Assembly (NCBI GenBank): GCA_002730655.1 | Contig: PCAT01000049.1 | Location: 1 to 14,381 of the forward strand | DNA from: Balneola sp. | GTDB taxonomy: Bacteria; Bacteroidota; Rhodothermia; Balneolales; Balneolaceae | Direction: 5' to 3' | DNA length: 14,381 nucleotides | Part shown: piece after piece, positions 1 to 8,038 of the stretch | How the letters are laid out: the number at the start of each line of letters is the position of its first letter | How positions within the stretch are numbered: position 1 is the stretch's first letter | Notes under the pieces: model-generated | Database searches by the model: none | Told to the model about the DNA's origin: nothing | What the model saw: only the letters and a program-made list of their open reading frames with translations | Program-made: the position numbers and the translations under genes

Positions 1-997
1 GTATTTCGTCATTTCCTAACTGTTTAAGGGTTCCAATTGCACCATTATCATTGTATCTGATCGCACCAGTAATTTCCATTTCGCCCTTTGGTACGGATTT
101 ATATTTGACAAAATTTAATTCCTTTGCAGTTAGAGTAGTTTCTATCAAATCTTGTTTTTCTCCAATGGTGATGGTGTTGGTGTAAGGATTGATGTGGGTT
201 ACATATACAGGCTTGCCCATTGGCAAATTTAGGCCTTTGCGCTGACCTATGGTATAAAATGGATAGCCTAAATGTGTGCCTAATATGTTTCCGTCTTTAT
301 CTATGAAGGTACCCCCTTTAACTTTCTCTTCTAGCCCTTCAACACGATCTTTTAAAAAACGGCGGTAATCATCATCCGGCACAAAACATATTTCGTATGA
401 ATCTGGTTTATTCGCCACATTCAGTAATTCGTGATCTTGGGCAATTTGCCTGATTTCTTTTTTTGAGTACCCTCCTAATGGGAAAATAGTTCTCGCTAAA
501 TGTTCCTGTGCTACTCCCCATAATGCATATGATTGATCTTTCGACCGATCCAATCCTCTAGAAATAACATAACGGGTATTCTCTTCCCTAATTTGGGCAT
601 AATGTCCCGTCGCAATAAAATCACACCCTAAGTTATTAGCTCTTTTCATAAGAGCCGTCCACTTAATATGGGTATTGCATAAGACACATGGGTTCGGAGT
701 TCGACCCTCTAAATAATCTTCAACAAAACGGTCTATTACCCAATCACCAAATTCTTCACGAATATCAACAATGAAATGCTTGAAGCCATGATGTACCGCA
801 ATATGCCTGGCATCATTCATACTCTCTACTGTACAACATCCTGTTTCTTTGCTGGTTTTACCTCCACTACGATGATAATCCCATGTCTTCATAGTTATTC
901 CAATAACCTCATAACCTTGTTCTGAAAGCAAAACCGCTGCCACAGAAGAATCGACTCCGCCGCTCATAGCTACTAAAACTCGACCTTTAGAACTCAT
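1..997 (-). CDS. mnmA: tRNA-specific 2-thiouridylase MnmA, C-terminus cut by window edge
   Basis: MnmA installs the 2-thio group on U34 of the tRNAs for Lys, Glu and Gln, using ATP to adenylate the base and a relayed persulfide sulfur; it acts in the cytoplasm. From the ATG at 997 I can read 332 codons with no stop. The PP-loop SGGVDSS is at residues 12-18. The motif NPCVLCN at 102-108 supplies the nucleophilic cysteine (C107, aligned by me with E. coli C102). The second active cysteine is in YEICF (C204, aligned with E. coli C199). The motif GHYAQI and the later YTIGQRKGL segment are also typical. The family is about 360-370 residues, so roughly 30-40 C-terminal residues lie outside the window. 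No Shine-Dalgarno precedes the ATG. The next gene on the same strand, the HNH protein, is 126 bp upstream, so shared transcription is possible but not shown. Confidence 0.95.
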   Translation of the reverse strand, partial: MSSKGRVLVAMSGGVDSSVAAVLLSEQGYEVIGITMKTWDYHRSGGKTSKETGCCTVESMNDARHIAVHHGFKHFIVDIREEFGDWVIDRFVEDYLEGRTPNPCVLCNTHIKWTALMKRANNLGCDFIATGHYAQIREENTRYVISRGLDRSKDQSYALWGVAQEHLARTIFPLGGYSKKEIRQIAQDHELLNVANKPDSYEICFVPDDDYRRFLKDRVEGLEEKVKGGTFIDKDGNILGTHLGYPFYTIGQRKGLNLPMGKPVYVTHINPYTNTITIGEKQDLIETTLTAKELNFVKYKSVPKGEMEITGAIRYNDNGAIGTLKQLGNDEI

Positions 998-1044
998 AAT
1001 AATTGTATGGTAATTTGTGATATTAATTTAGTTAACGGACTAAA

Positions 1045-1073
1045 TAAGAGTACACAATATACAAATACTCTTA
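1045..1073. repeat. 8-bp inverted repeat between HNH gene and mnmA
   Basis: TAAGAGTA at 1045-1052 is repeated in perfect inverted orientation as TACTCTTA at 1066-1073, with a 13-base loop. It lies 50 bp past the stop of the HNH gene and 48 bp before the mnmA start, both on the minus strand. It could be a weak terminator for the former or an operator for the latter. The stem has only two G-C pairs and no T-tract follows it in the minus direction, so neither reading is strong. Confidence 0.3.
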
Positions 1074-1123
1074 CTCATTTTAGCGCAATTACCCAATCTT
1101 CCTAACAGTTTCTTCTTTCAATT

Positions 1124-1624
1124 TTAGGTCATATACAGATAGGGCTTCCAGGGATCTTGTACATTTCCATTATACTCTCGAAAAAATGTGATGGGAATAG
1201 GACGGTATGGCTTTCTCCTTAGTGGCATTTGAGCTTCTTTAGGAGTTTTATTTCCCTTTTTTACATTGCATTTTTCACAAGCAGTTACCAAGTTTTCCCA
1301 CTGGTCCCTACCTCCCCTACTTTTTGGTAAAACATGATCTATAGTAAGCTCAGATTTTTTTGCGCAGTATTGACAACTAAACTTATCCCTACGCATAATA
1401 TTTCTTCTGGAAAGAACTACCTTTGTATAAGGAATTCGTATGTAGTTACGTAAGCGTATAACTGAAGGATATTGATACGAAGTTCTAGGTGTACTTAACT
1501 CTTTTTCAGGATCGTCATGTAGCAGCTCTGCCTTTTCCAAAAACAAAAGCTTCATGGATCGTTGCACTGAACAGATGCTCAATGGTTGATAATCTTGATT
1601 AAGTACTAATACGGTTGCGTTCAT
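1124..1624 (-). CDS. Small HNH endonuclease family protein
   Basis: This 166-residue protein has an N-terminal part of about 80 residues (LVLNQDYQPLSICSVQRS near the start) and a C-terminal zinc-stabilised HNH domain. The structural zinc site is C84-x2-C87 and C116-x2-C119. The beta-beta-alpha metal core is DHVLPKSRGG (D96, H97), with N111 and N120 in the expected later positions. HNH domains of this kind hydrolyse DNA using one divalent metal. The free-standing form with the LVLNQ-x-Y-x-P start is common in bacterial genomes outside restriction loci, and its physiological role is unknown to me. No methyltransferase, phage gene or intron/intein context is visible here. The ATG at 1624 is the first in frame; no Shine-Dalgarno is seen. 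The gene is divergent from the RsbW-type gene with 140 bp between them. Confidence 0.85.
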   Translation of the reverse strand: MNATVLVLNQDYQPLSICSVQRSMKLLFLEKAELLHDDPEKELSTPRTSYQYPSVIRLRNYIRIPYTKVVLSRRNIMRRDKFSCQYCAKKSELTIDHVLPKSRGGRDQWENLVTACEKCNVKKGNKTPKEAQMPLRRKPYRPIPITFFREYNGNVQDPWKPYLYMT

Positions 1625-1701
1625 TTTAGCATTCTTTTAGTTAATAGGTTATTTCATGGAGAATGCAAAAACAGAACTAAATCTATCATCTATTTATAAT
1701 A

Positions 1702-1755
1702 TCTTAATATATGGAAATCAAAGATAATTGTGTATATAGTCATTATATATTAAGA
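1702..1755. repeat. 11-bp inverted repeat upstream of RsbW-type gene
   Basis: TCTTAATATAT at 1702-1712 and ATATATTAAGA at 1745-1755 are perfect reverse complements separated by 32 bp. The right arm ends 9 bases before the ATG at 1765, so in an mRNA starting upstream it would place a hairpin against the start codon. A TATAAT hexamer lies just outside the left arm (1695-1700). The arms have only one G-C pair, so an operator, a leader hairpin or chance in AT-rich DNA are all possible. Confidence 0.35.
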
Positions 1756-1764
1756 CAATTTTAA

Positions 1765-2172
1765 ATGGCGGATAAAAAGTCGATTAAACAGACCTTTATT
1801 TTTCAGTCTGTCTTTACAGAATTAGAAAGACTAGACGAGTGTTTGAATTCCATAGAAGGCTATAAGGAGTTAAGCGAAGATAAGCAGTACGAGATTATGC
1901 TTGTACTCAGTGAAGCCGTAACTAATGCAATAGAACACGGCAATGAACTTAATTCAAGTAAAAAGGTAAAGCTTGATATAATTTTGTCATCTGAAGGTAT
2001 AGTAGCAGAGATTTATGATGAAGGTTCTGGCTTTGATCCTACGATGCTAGTAAACCCACTAGAAAAAGAAGCAATCCTCAGAGATCATGGCAGAGGCTGG
2101 TTCCTAATGAAACATTACTGTTCATCCATTGAGTGGGACGACGAACAAAAGTGCTTAAGAGTATACTTCTAG
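1765..2172 (+). CDS. RsbW/SpoIIAB-type ATP-binding protein (anti-sigma factor / serine kinase family)
   Basis: This is a single-domain GHKL ATPase of 135 residues, the usual length for RsbW/SpoIIAB-like proteins, which bind a sigma factor or phosphorylate an STAS anti-anti-sigma protein. The N-box EAVTNAIEHGN covers residues 50-60 (E50, N54, H58). The G1 box is YDEGSGFDP (D85, G87, G89), and the G2/lid region is DHGRGWFLMK (G109, G111). No transmembrane or sensor segment is present, so it is a cytoplasmic switch protein. Neither a sigma factor nor an STAS gene lies next to it in this window, so its partner is unknown. It may equally belong to the orphan HATPase_c_2 group in Bacteroidota, whose targets are not defined. 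The ATG at 1765 is preceded by AT-rich DNA without Shine-Dalgarno. It converges on trxA, 72 bp away. Confidence 0.87.
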   Translation: MADKKSIKQTFIFQSVFTELERLDECLNSIEGYKELSEDKQYEIMLVLSEAVTNAIEHGNELNSSKKVKLDIILSSEGIVAEIYDEGSGFDPTMLVNPLEKEAILRDHGRGWFLMKHYCSSIEWDDEQKCLRVYF

Positions 2173-2244
2173 TTTGACTAAGAATGTAGCACATTGCCAA
2201 GAAATGCTAATACTCGAGGTTGCAAAATACAGATAATATAATCT

Positions 2245-2568
2245 TTAAAGGTGAGCGTCTAATTGATTGGTTAGATGAGTTTTGGGTACAGCACCAACAA
2301 TTTGGTCTACCACCTCACCATTTTTAAATATAAGCAATGCTGGAATACTTCGAATACCGTACTTAACAGAAACCTCAGGGTTTACATCAACATTTACTTT
2401 TCCAATTTTAGCTTTGCCTTCGTACTCCCCTGCCATTTCCTCTACAATCGGACCAATCATCCTACAAGGACCGCACCACTCTGCCCAAAAATCTATGAGC
2501 ACTGGTATATCAGATTTGAGTACTTCTTGATCAAAGTTTGCGTCGGTTATTTCTACTGTTTTTGACAT
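2245..2568 (-). CDS. trxA: Thioredoxin
   Basis: A complete 107-residue classical thioredoxin, a cytoplasmic dithiol-disulfide reductant for enzymes such as ribonucleotide reductase and peroxiredoxins. The active site is WAEWCGPC with C32 and C35. The buried acid is D26 (in LIDFW), and the cis-proline that packs against the disulfide is P76 in SIPALL. The C-terminal glycine GAVPK loop is normal. There is no signal peptide, which argues against a periplasmic TlpA/ResA-type protein. It lies 125 bp downstream of dnaE on the same strand; I recall dnaE-trxA as a recurring order in Bacteroidota, but have not checked this. Reading continues from dnaE, or a local promoter in the AT-rich gap could drive it. 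The ATG at 2568 has no visible Shine-Dalgarno. Confidence 0.96.
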   Translation of the reverse strand: MSKTVEITDANFDQEVLKSDIPVLIDFWAEWCGPCRMIGPIVEEMAGEYEGKAKIGKVNVDVNPEVSVKYGIRSIPALLIFKNGEVVDQIVGAVPKTHLTNQLDAHL

Positions 2569-2693
2569 TATAATAATGGTCTTTATTGATATTGTTACAT
2601 GCTAAATCCTATAGAAAATCAATACATAGAGCGGCTGAAGTTCGTTTCGTTCACTTTTAAGATTTTCTTTAGATTGTGGTTTGTAAATTAACA

Positions 2694-5600
2694 CTATCTA
2701 GTCCCATTTTGAAGAGCTAATTTCACATTTTCTTTCCCCAGTAATGTACGTAATTCGTACATGAGTGTCGGTGATGGGTCAACCACATATTTGCGAATGT
2801 TCATGGCAATTGGCCGTTCCATCTGTTCACTCTCAATTTGAGCTTTCACATAAGTAAGACCTTGATGTAAACTAAATAATTGAGCCAAACGCTCAATAGA
2901 ACTACTTTGAAGATTATGGGTATGCAATCGAATGGATAGATGCAATTTGTCTTGATGCTTTTCTCGCAGGTTTTCCACCCGTTCCACCGCTTGTACAATC
3001 ACGGAATTTCCGCGATCGCGTTTGCTATAACGCCCTTTAATCCAAAGTACATTATCCACTTCAAGTAGAGCCGCATATTGATCAAATTGTTGGCTAAAAA
3101 CCGCCATTTCCATGGATGAATATAGATCTTCGACCATTAAAAAAGCGATTGGACGTCCCTTCTTATCAGTTATGACTCGTTTTGAGGTTACGATTCCAAT
3201 AATATTTAACTCAGAATCGTGATTGAGTTGGTCAATGCTGTCCGATGATAGTGAATGAGTTGAAAAAAGATGAATATCCTCCTTGTAGCGTTCTAGAGGA
3301 TGCCCACTCAAATAGAAGCCAATAAGTTCACGTTCTCTATTTAGCCGCTCGATAGAAGTCCAATTTGGAATGGTTGGAAGCTTAGGCTCTTGCAATTCAG
3401 TATCTGTACCAGCGCCAGCAAATAAATTAGCCTGATTCAATCTTTTTTCTTCTTGCATTCTATTAGCATAAGATAAAATATCCTCTACACCTTGTAGGAG
3501 TTGTGCTCTATTATCATGAAGACTATCAAAAGCACCTGCCTGTATAAAACTTTCAAGTGTACGACGGTTACATATGCGTACATCTACACGAGAGGCAAAC
3601 TCAAAAATTGATTTAAAACTACCTTCGGTAGTTCGCTGTTCTATGATGTGTTGAATTACATTTTCTCCTACACCTTTTATAGCAGACATTCCATATTTCA
3701 CTCTACCCTCATTGGCTACAAACCTGCCCATTGAGGTATTTATATTAGGTGGATCTACTGGTATACCAAGTTGTTTGCACTCTTCAATAAAGGAGGCGAT
3801 TTTTTTTATATCACTCATGTTGTGACTTAATACCGCCGCCATATACTCTGAAGTATAATTAGCTTTGAAATACATTGTATGATAAGCTACAACTGAATAG
3901 GCTGCCGAATGGGACTTATTGAATCCATAACCGGCAAACATAGCCATTTTAGTAAATACATTTTTGGCTACTTTCTCGTCGTATCCTCGTTCTACAGATT
4001 GCCGGACAAATTTCTCTTCTTCTGGTGGAAGTAAATCAGCTTTTTTCTTACCCATTATTCTTCGTAAAACATCAGCTTCACTTAAACTATATCCTCCCAT
4101 TTGTTGAGCTACTTTCATGATCTGTTCCTGATATATCATGATGCCAAAAGTGGGCCTTAGTAAGGGGATTAAATCTTCATGGTCATATTTAACTTCTTCA
4201 CGTCCATGCTTTCGATCTATGTAGTTGGGGATAAATTGCATGGGCCCTGGTCGATACAAAGCATTCATAGCAATTAGATCGTCAATGGTAGTAGGCTTAA
4301 GGTCTTTCAAGTACTTTCTCATTCCCTCACTCTCGAACTGAAAAGTACCTAGGGTTGAGCCTTTTTGGTACAACTCAAAAGTCTGTTCGTCATCTAAGGG
4401 AATGTCATCAAGAGTGTAGCTCTTTTGATGATTCTCATATACAAACTGAATAGCTGTTTTTAAGATGGATAATGTTTTTAGCCCCAAGAAGTCCATTTTC
4501 AACATCCCCGCAGACTCGATAACGCCCCCATCGAACTGAGTTACTTGCAAGTCGGCATCTTTAGCCGTACTAACAGGAATATATTCGGTTAATTGATCAG
4601 GGGCGATGATAATACCTGCTGCATGTAGACCTGTGTTTCGAACCGATCCTTCTAAAATTTGCGCCATTCGCAGTGTCTCTGCTTCCAAGCCTTCGCTATT
4701 TCGAATTTCCCGCAATTCTTTTACCTCCGAGAATGCATCGTTCAGAGTGGTTCCAGGACGTTCTGGGATTAGTTTAGCAATCCTATCAGCATCGGAAAGA
4801 GGTAAATCTAGCACTCTGGCTACATCCCTGACCGAAGAACGCGCAGCCATTGAACCAAAAGTAATGATATGTGCAACCTGGTCCGCACCATATTTATCCA
4901 CCACATACTCTATAACTTTTTGACGCCCTTCATCGTCGAAATCAATATCAATATCGGGCATACTAACCCGCTCTGGGTTTAAGAATCTTTCAAAAAGTAA
5001 ATCATATTTAAAGGGGTCTATATTCGTGATCCCTGTTACATATGCTACTACCGAACCAGCAGCAGATCCCCTTCCTGGTCCTACATACACGCCAATTTTT
5101 TTTGCGGCTGCGATGAAGTCCTGAACAATTAGAAAATAGCCAGGAAAGCCCATATTCTTTATAATCCCAAGTTCCAAATCAATACGGTCTTTGAGTTCAG
5201 AGCTTATTTCACCATAGTTCTGAGCGGCTCCCTCTAAGGTAAGATGGCGTAGATAATCGTCTTCATTCTCAAAGGGTGCTGGGATATCGAATTTGGGCAG
5301 AATAACCTCACGCTCTAACATGATAGGTTCTACCTTTTGAACAATCTCGTTGGTTCCATAAACAGCCTCTGGCGTCTCTGAGAATAAACCGATCATTTCC
5401 TCAGCAGACTTAAAATAAAACTCGTGATTGGGAAACCCATATCTAAAATCCCGGCCTTTACCAATCGGTGTACTTTTAAGAGTACCATCGCCAATACAAA
5501 TCAGGGCATCATGGGCATCGGCATCGGCTTTTTCCATATAAAAGCAGTTATTAGAGGCAACCAAAGAAACGCCATACTTTTTAGAGAAATCACGAAATAC

Positions 5601-7001
5601 TTCATTTACCCGCTGCTCTTCTGGTAACCCGTGATCAATTAGCTCTAAGTAGAAGTCATCACCAAAACAATCAATCCACCAGCTAATTTCTACTTCTGCG
5701 GCTTCTATTCCTTTATTTAGAATAAGTTCTCCCAGAATACCGTTGGTTCCACCGCTTAACGCAATAATATCTTTAGAATACTCAGCTATAATCTGTTTAT
5801 CTACTCTTGGGTATTTATAATAATATCCTTGGATGTATCCGAGGGAACAGATTTTTGATAGGTTTTTGAAGCCCTGCTGATTCTTTGCTAGTAAGGGTAT
5901 TTGCCAACGTAAATCACGATGTTCGCGGGTAAATTTTTTCTTCGAGTGATCTTCAACTAAATACAGTTCACACCCCACTATGGGCTTAACCCCCTGTTTA
6001 TGCGCTTCCGCAACAAACGAAAATGCACCAAACATATTACCTAAGTCGGTTAGACCAACCGCAGGCATTTTCCACTGTGCTGCTTTCGTAATCAAATCTT
6101 TAACCCCTGCTGTGGATCGTAATACAGAGTATTTAGAATGAGTGTGCAAGTGAGAGAAAATTAGTGGCTCTCCATGGGCACATTTTTTAGGTTTTTTTTT
6201 GGTGATTTCTTTTTGTTCTTCGATGGCTAGAGAGCTTTTCTGTTCAGCCATTGGATCGCCATCAGTTCTCACTTTGACCGATTTATCCTGTGATAATGCC
6301 GAGCGCTTCGGCTGCTTTACGGTAGTTTTGGAGGTTTTTAACCGATCTGGAGATACAAGATTGATGTAATATTCTCTTTTTATGTAACTCTGAGGGGATT
6401 CATATAATTTGGCGTCTATCGGAAAACTGAACTTCGCTTCACCAAGCAGCACTAACTCTAAAAAACAACGGGTCGTAGCCTCTACATCGGCAGCAGCATC
6501 ATGGGCATCGTCAAACCCCTTGTTGAACAGGGCATGATGAAGTTCTCCAAGGGAAGGCCACTTAAAACCTCTTGGTCCAGGAATGGCACAAAATTGTGTT
6601 CCCTCATCCTTAGTATCTATTTTGGCCTTGTCCATTATGGCAGATGGGATTTTATTTCGCAGATATTCTGCACCCATTACACGTTCATCAAAAGACACAT
6701 TATGCCCAACTAAAAAATGGGCTCGGTCAATATCATTTCTAAAAATTACCAGTACTTCTTTGAGATCGACTCCTTCTCTTAAGGCTCTTTCGGTAGAAAT
6801 GCCATGAATTTGTTCAGAATTAAAGGGTATAGTAAAGCCTTCCGGGCGGATGATATAGTTCCCACTCGACTGAAGTGCTCCCATATGATCATGCAGCTGC
6901 CAAGCTAGTTGAACGAGCCTTGGCCAATTATCCAACTGCGTAATTGGCGCGCTATAATCTCGGGGTAAACCGGTGGTTTCTGTGTCAAATATTAGATACA
7001 T
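2694..7001 (-). CDS. dnaE: DNA polymerase III alpha subunit with fused N-terminal proofreading exonuclease
   Basis: This 1435-residue replicative polymerase joins a DnaQ-like 3'-5' exonuclease to a full alpha subunit. Residues 1-190 form the DEDDh exonuclease: D6 and E8 in DTETTG, D105 in VGHNVSFD, H167 and D172 in HDAAADVEAT. A lysine-rich linker spans about 200-278. The PHP domain follows (HLHTH at 284-288). The polymerase core has GPGRGSAAGS at 641-650, catalytic D683 and D685 in MPDIDIDF, and D837 in KMDFLG. A helix-hairpin-helix is near 1106-1120, a beta-clamp motif QANLF at 1190-1194, and an OB fold at about 1264-1340. The alpha part alone is about 1160 residues, matching E. coli DnaE. 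Several PHP metal ligands are substituted (see findings), so proofreading probably rests on the fused exonuclease. I recall similar fusions in flavobacterial DnaE. The ATG at 7001 directly begins the exonuclease strand and is well supported. Confidence 0.97.
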   Translation of the reverse strand: MYLIFDTETTGLPRDYSAPITQLDNWPRLVQLAWQLHDHMGALQSSGNYIIRPEGFTIPFNSEQIHGISTERALREGVDLKEVLVIFRNDIDRAHFLVGHNVSFDERVMGAEYLRNKIPSAIMDKAKIDTKDEGTQFCAIPGPRGFKWPSLGELHHALFNKGFDDAHDAAADVEATTRCFLELVLLGEAKFSFPIDAKLYESPQSYIKREYYINLVSPDRLKTSKTTVKQPKRSALSQDKSVKVRTDGDPMAEQKSSLAIEEQKEITKKKPKKCAHGEPLIFSHLHTHSKYSVLRSTAGVKDLITKAAQWKMPAVGLTDLGNMFGAFSFVAEAHKQGVKPIVGCELYLVEDHSKKKFTREHRDLRWQIPLLAKNQQGFKNLSKICSLGYIQGYYYKYPRVDKQIIAEYSKDIIALSGGTNGILGELILNKGIEAAEVEISWWIDCFGDDFYLELIDHGLPEEQRVNEVFRDFSKKYGVSLVASNNCFYMEKADADAHDALICIGDGTLKSTPIGKGRDFRYGFPNHEFYFKSAEEMIGLFSETPEAVYGTNEIVQKVEPIMLEREVILPKFDIPAPFENEDDYLRHLTLEGAAQNYGEISSELKDRIDLELGIIKNMGFPGYFLIVQDFIAAAKKIGVYVGPGRGSAAGSVVAYVTGITNIDPFKYDLLFERFLNPERVSMPDIDIDFDDEGRQKVIEYVVDKYGADQVAHIITFGSMAARSSVRDVARVLDLPLSDADRIAKLIPERPGTTLNDAFSEVKELREIRNSEGLEAETLRMAQILEGSVRNTGLHAAGIIIAPDQLTEYIPVSTAKDADLQVTQFDGGVIESAGMLKMDFLGLKTLSILKTAIQFVYENHQKSYTLDDIPLDDEQTFELYQKGSTLGTFQFESEGMRKYLKDLKPTTIDDLIAMNALYRPGPMQFIPNYIDRKHGREEVKYDHEDLIPLLRPTFGIMIYQEQIMKVAQQMGGYSLSEADVLRRIMGKKKADLLPPEEEKFVRQSVERGYDEKVAKNVFTKMAMFAGYGFNKSHSAAYSVVAYHTMYFKANYTSEYMAAVLSHNMSDIKKIASFIEECKQLGIPVDPPNINTSMGRFVANEGRVKYGMSAIKGVGENVIQHIIEQRTTEGSFKSIFEFASRVDVRICNRRTLESFIQAGAFDSLHDNRAQLLQGVEDILSYANRMQEEKRLNQANLFAGAGTDTELQEPKLPTIPNWTSIERLNRERELIGFYLSGHPLERYKEDIHLFSTHSLSSDSIDQLNHDSELNIIGIVTSKRVITDKKGRPIAFLMVEDLYSSMEMAVFSQQFDQYAALLEVDNVLWIKGRYSKRDRGNSVIVQAVERVENLREKHQDKLHLSIRLHTHNLQSSSIERLAQLFSLHQGLTYVKAQIESEQMERPIAMNIRKYVVDPSPTLMYELRTLLGKENVKLALQNGTR

Positions 7002-7095
7002 AGATAAGTATTTATCTTAATAATATAGGGTAACCCACAAAGACTATGTGCACAAGTTTTCCACAAATTTAACATATCAAACCTTATATTTAAGT
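7002..7095. promoter_or_regulatory. Divergent promoter region of dnaE and the 2-hydroxyacid dehydrogenase
   Basis: These 94 bp must hold the start signals for both flanking genes. Against the dnaE ATG lies a small AT-rich hairpin, AGATAA (7002-7007) and TTATCT (7012-7017), which in dnaE mRNA would sit immediately before the start codon. The sequence TTTTCCACA at 7057-7065 fits the relaxed DnaA-box consensus TTWTNCACA, and TAACCCACA at 7031-7039 is a poorer match. TGTGCACA at 7047-7054 is a perfect 8-bp palindrome. I cannot place a confident -33/-7 pair on either strand. Confidence 0.4.
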
Positions 7096-8022
7096 ATGGC
7101 AATAGCACTCATCTCTACCAATAAAAATTTTCTTAAACTTAAAGAACATATCCATGGTCTTGACCCTAATATTCAGGTGGATATATGGCCTCGGATTACC
7201 TCAAAAAAGGCAGTGAGAATGAGCGTTTGCTGGAACATACCTCAACATACGTTAACTTCGTATCCAAACCTTCAGCTTATCCAGTCCTACGGAGCTGGTG
7301 TTTCTAAGCTGCTCGAAGATTCCAGTATTCCTCCAAATATTCCCATTGCACGAATGAGTCTGAAATCCTTGGCCACCGATATGCTCGCATATGTAGAATG
7401 GGCGCTTATGGATATACGGCATAATGGATTACACTATCGAGCTAACCAATTTGAAGGGCGCTGGGAAAGCAAGGAAACAATACGCCTCAAGGCACTCAAG
7501 GTTGGAATCATGGGACTGGGTAGTATAGGACAGCATGTGAGTGTATCATTAGCAAACCAAGGTTACACCGTACTAGGTTGGTCCCGTTCTAAAAAAGACC
7601 TAGAGAATGTGCGTTGTTATGAACAAAAGGAACTCCATACTTTTGCTCGGCAGTGTAATGTAGTGATTTGCCTACTACCAACTACAACAGAAACTCAAGG
7701 TCTGTTGGAACTTGAGCTTTTCAAGAGCATGCCAGAGCCCAGTTTTATTATTAATGCAGGACGAGGAACTCAACTCGTCGATGAAGACTTGATATACGCC
7801 TTAGACACCCAGCAAGTTCAAGGAGCGTATCTAGACGTATTCACTAAGGAGCCTCTCGATCGTGATCATCATTTTTGGTCTCGAAAGGAAATAATGATTA
7901 GCCCCCATATAGCAGCTCAAACTAGGGTGAGCGATGCCGCAGCTTTGATTGTGGAGAATTATTATAGAATTTCTTCCGGTATGCCAGCACAGTTTCTTGT
8001 AGATCGAGCAAAAGGTTATTGA
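7096..8022 (+). CDS. D-isomer-specific 2-hydroxyacid dehydrogenase (GhrA-like glyoxylate/hydroxypyruvate reductase)
   Basis: An NAD(P)-dependent reductase of 2-keto acids, probably glyoxylate or hydroxypyruvate, in the cytoplasm. From the ATG at 7096 it is 308 residues, close to GhrA (about 312). The Rossmann motif GLGSIG is at 140-145. The catalytic set is R223 in INAGRG, E252 in TKEPL and H271 in SPHIAAQ. After the second beta strand the sequence is GWSRS, where an arginine in place of an acid suggests NADPH preference. An upstream in-frame GTG at 7048 would add 16 residues with no counterpart in the family; the segment starting MAIALIST resembles a true first strand, so 7096 is preferred. 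The substrate cannot be fixed from sequence, and no pathway partner is adjacent. It is divergent from dnaE and converges on crcB with 16 bp between stops. Confidence 0.87.
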   Translation: MAIALISTNKNFLKLKEHIHGLDPNIQVDIWPRITSKKAVRMSVCWNIPQHTLTSYPNLQLIQSYGAGVSKLLEDSSIPPNIPIARMSLKSLATDMLAYVEWALMDIRHNGLHYRANQFEGRWESKETIRLKALKVGIMGLGSIGQHVSVSLANQGYTVLGWSRSKKDLENVRCYEQKELHTFARQCNVVICLLPTTTETQGLLELELFKSMPEPSFIINAGRGTQLVDEDLIYALDTQQVQGAYLDVFTKEPLDRDHHFWSRKEIMISPHIAAQTRVSDAAALIVENYYRISSGMPAQFLVDRAKGY

Positions 8023-8038
8023 CCTTCCTACAACTACT

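Noticed and set aside
1124..2172. HNH nuclease plus GHKL ATPase as a defence module
   Set aside because: The genes are divergent rather than co-directional, the ATPase has the short RsbW-type form instead of a MORC/Hsp90-like defence ATPase, and no mobile or defence context is present.
2275..2565. Open frame antisense to trxA
   Set aside because: It mirrors the thioredoxin coding strand and shows no recognisable domain; overlap with a certain gene explains it.
2613..2668. 8-bp inverted repeat AGAAAATC/GATTTTCT between dnaE and trxA
   Set aside because: The spacer is 40 bp and arms are AT-rich; no clear role and likely chance.
6501..6807. Open frames antisense to the exonuclease part of dnaE
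   Set aside because: They overlap a certain gene entirely and their translations resemble no protein family.
7048..7095. GTG at 7048 as start of the 2-hydroxyacid dehydrogenase
   Set aside because: It adds 16 residues without family counterpart; the ATG at 7096 begins at the expected first strand and gives a normal length.
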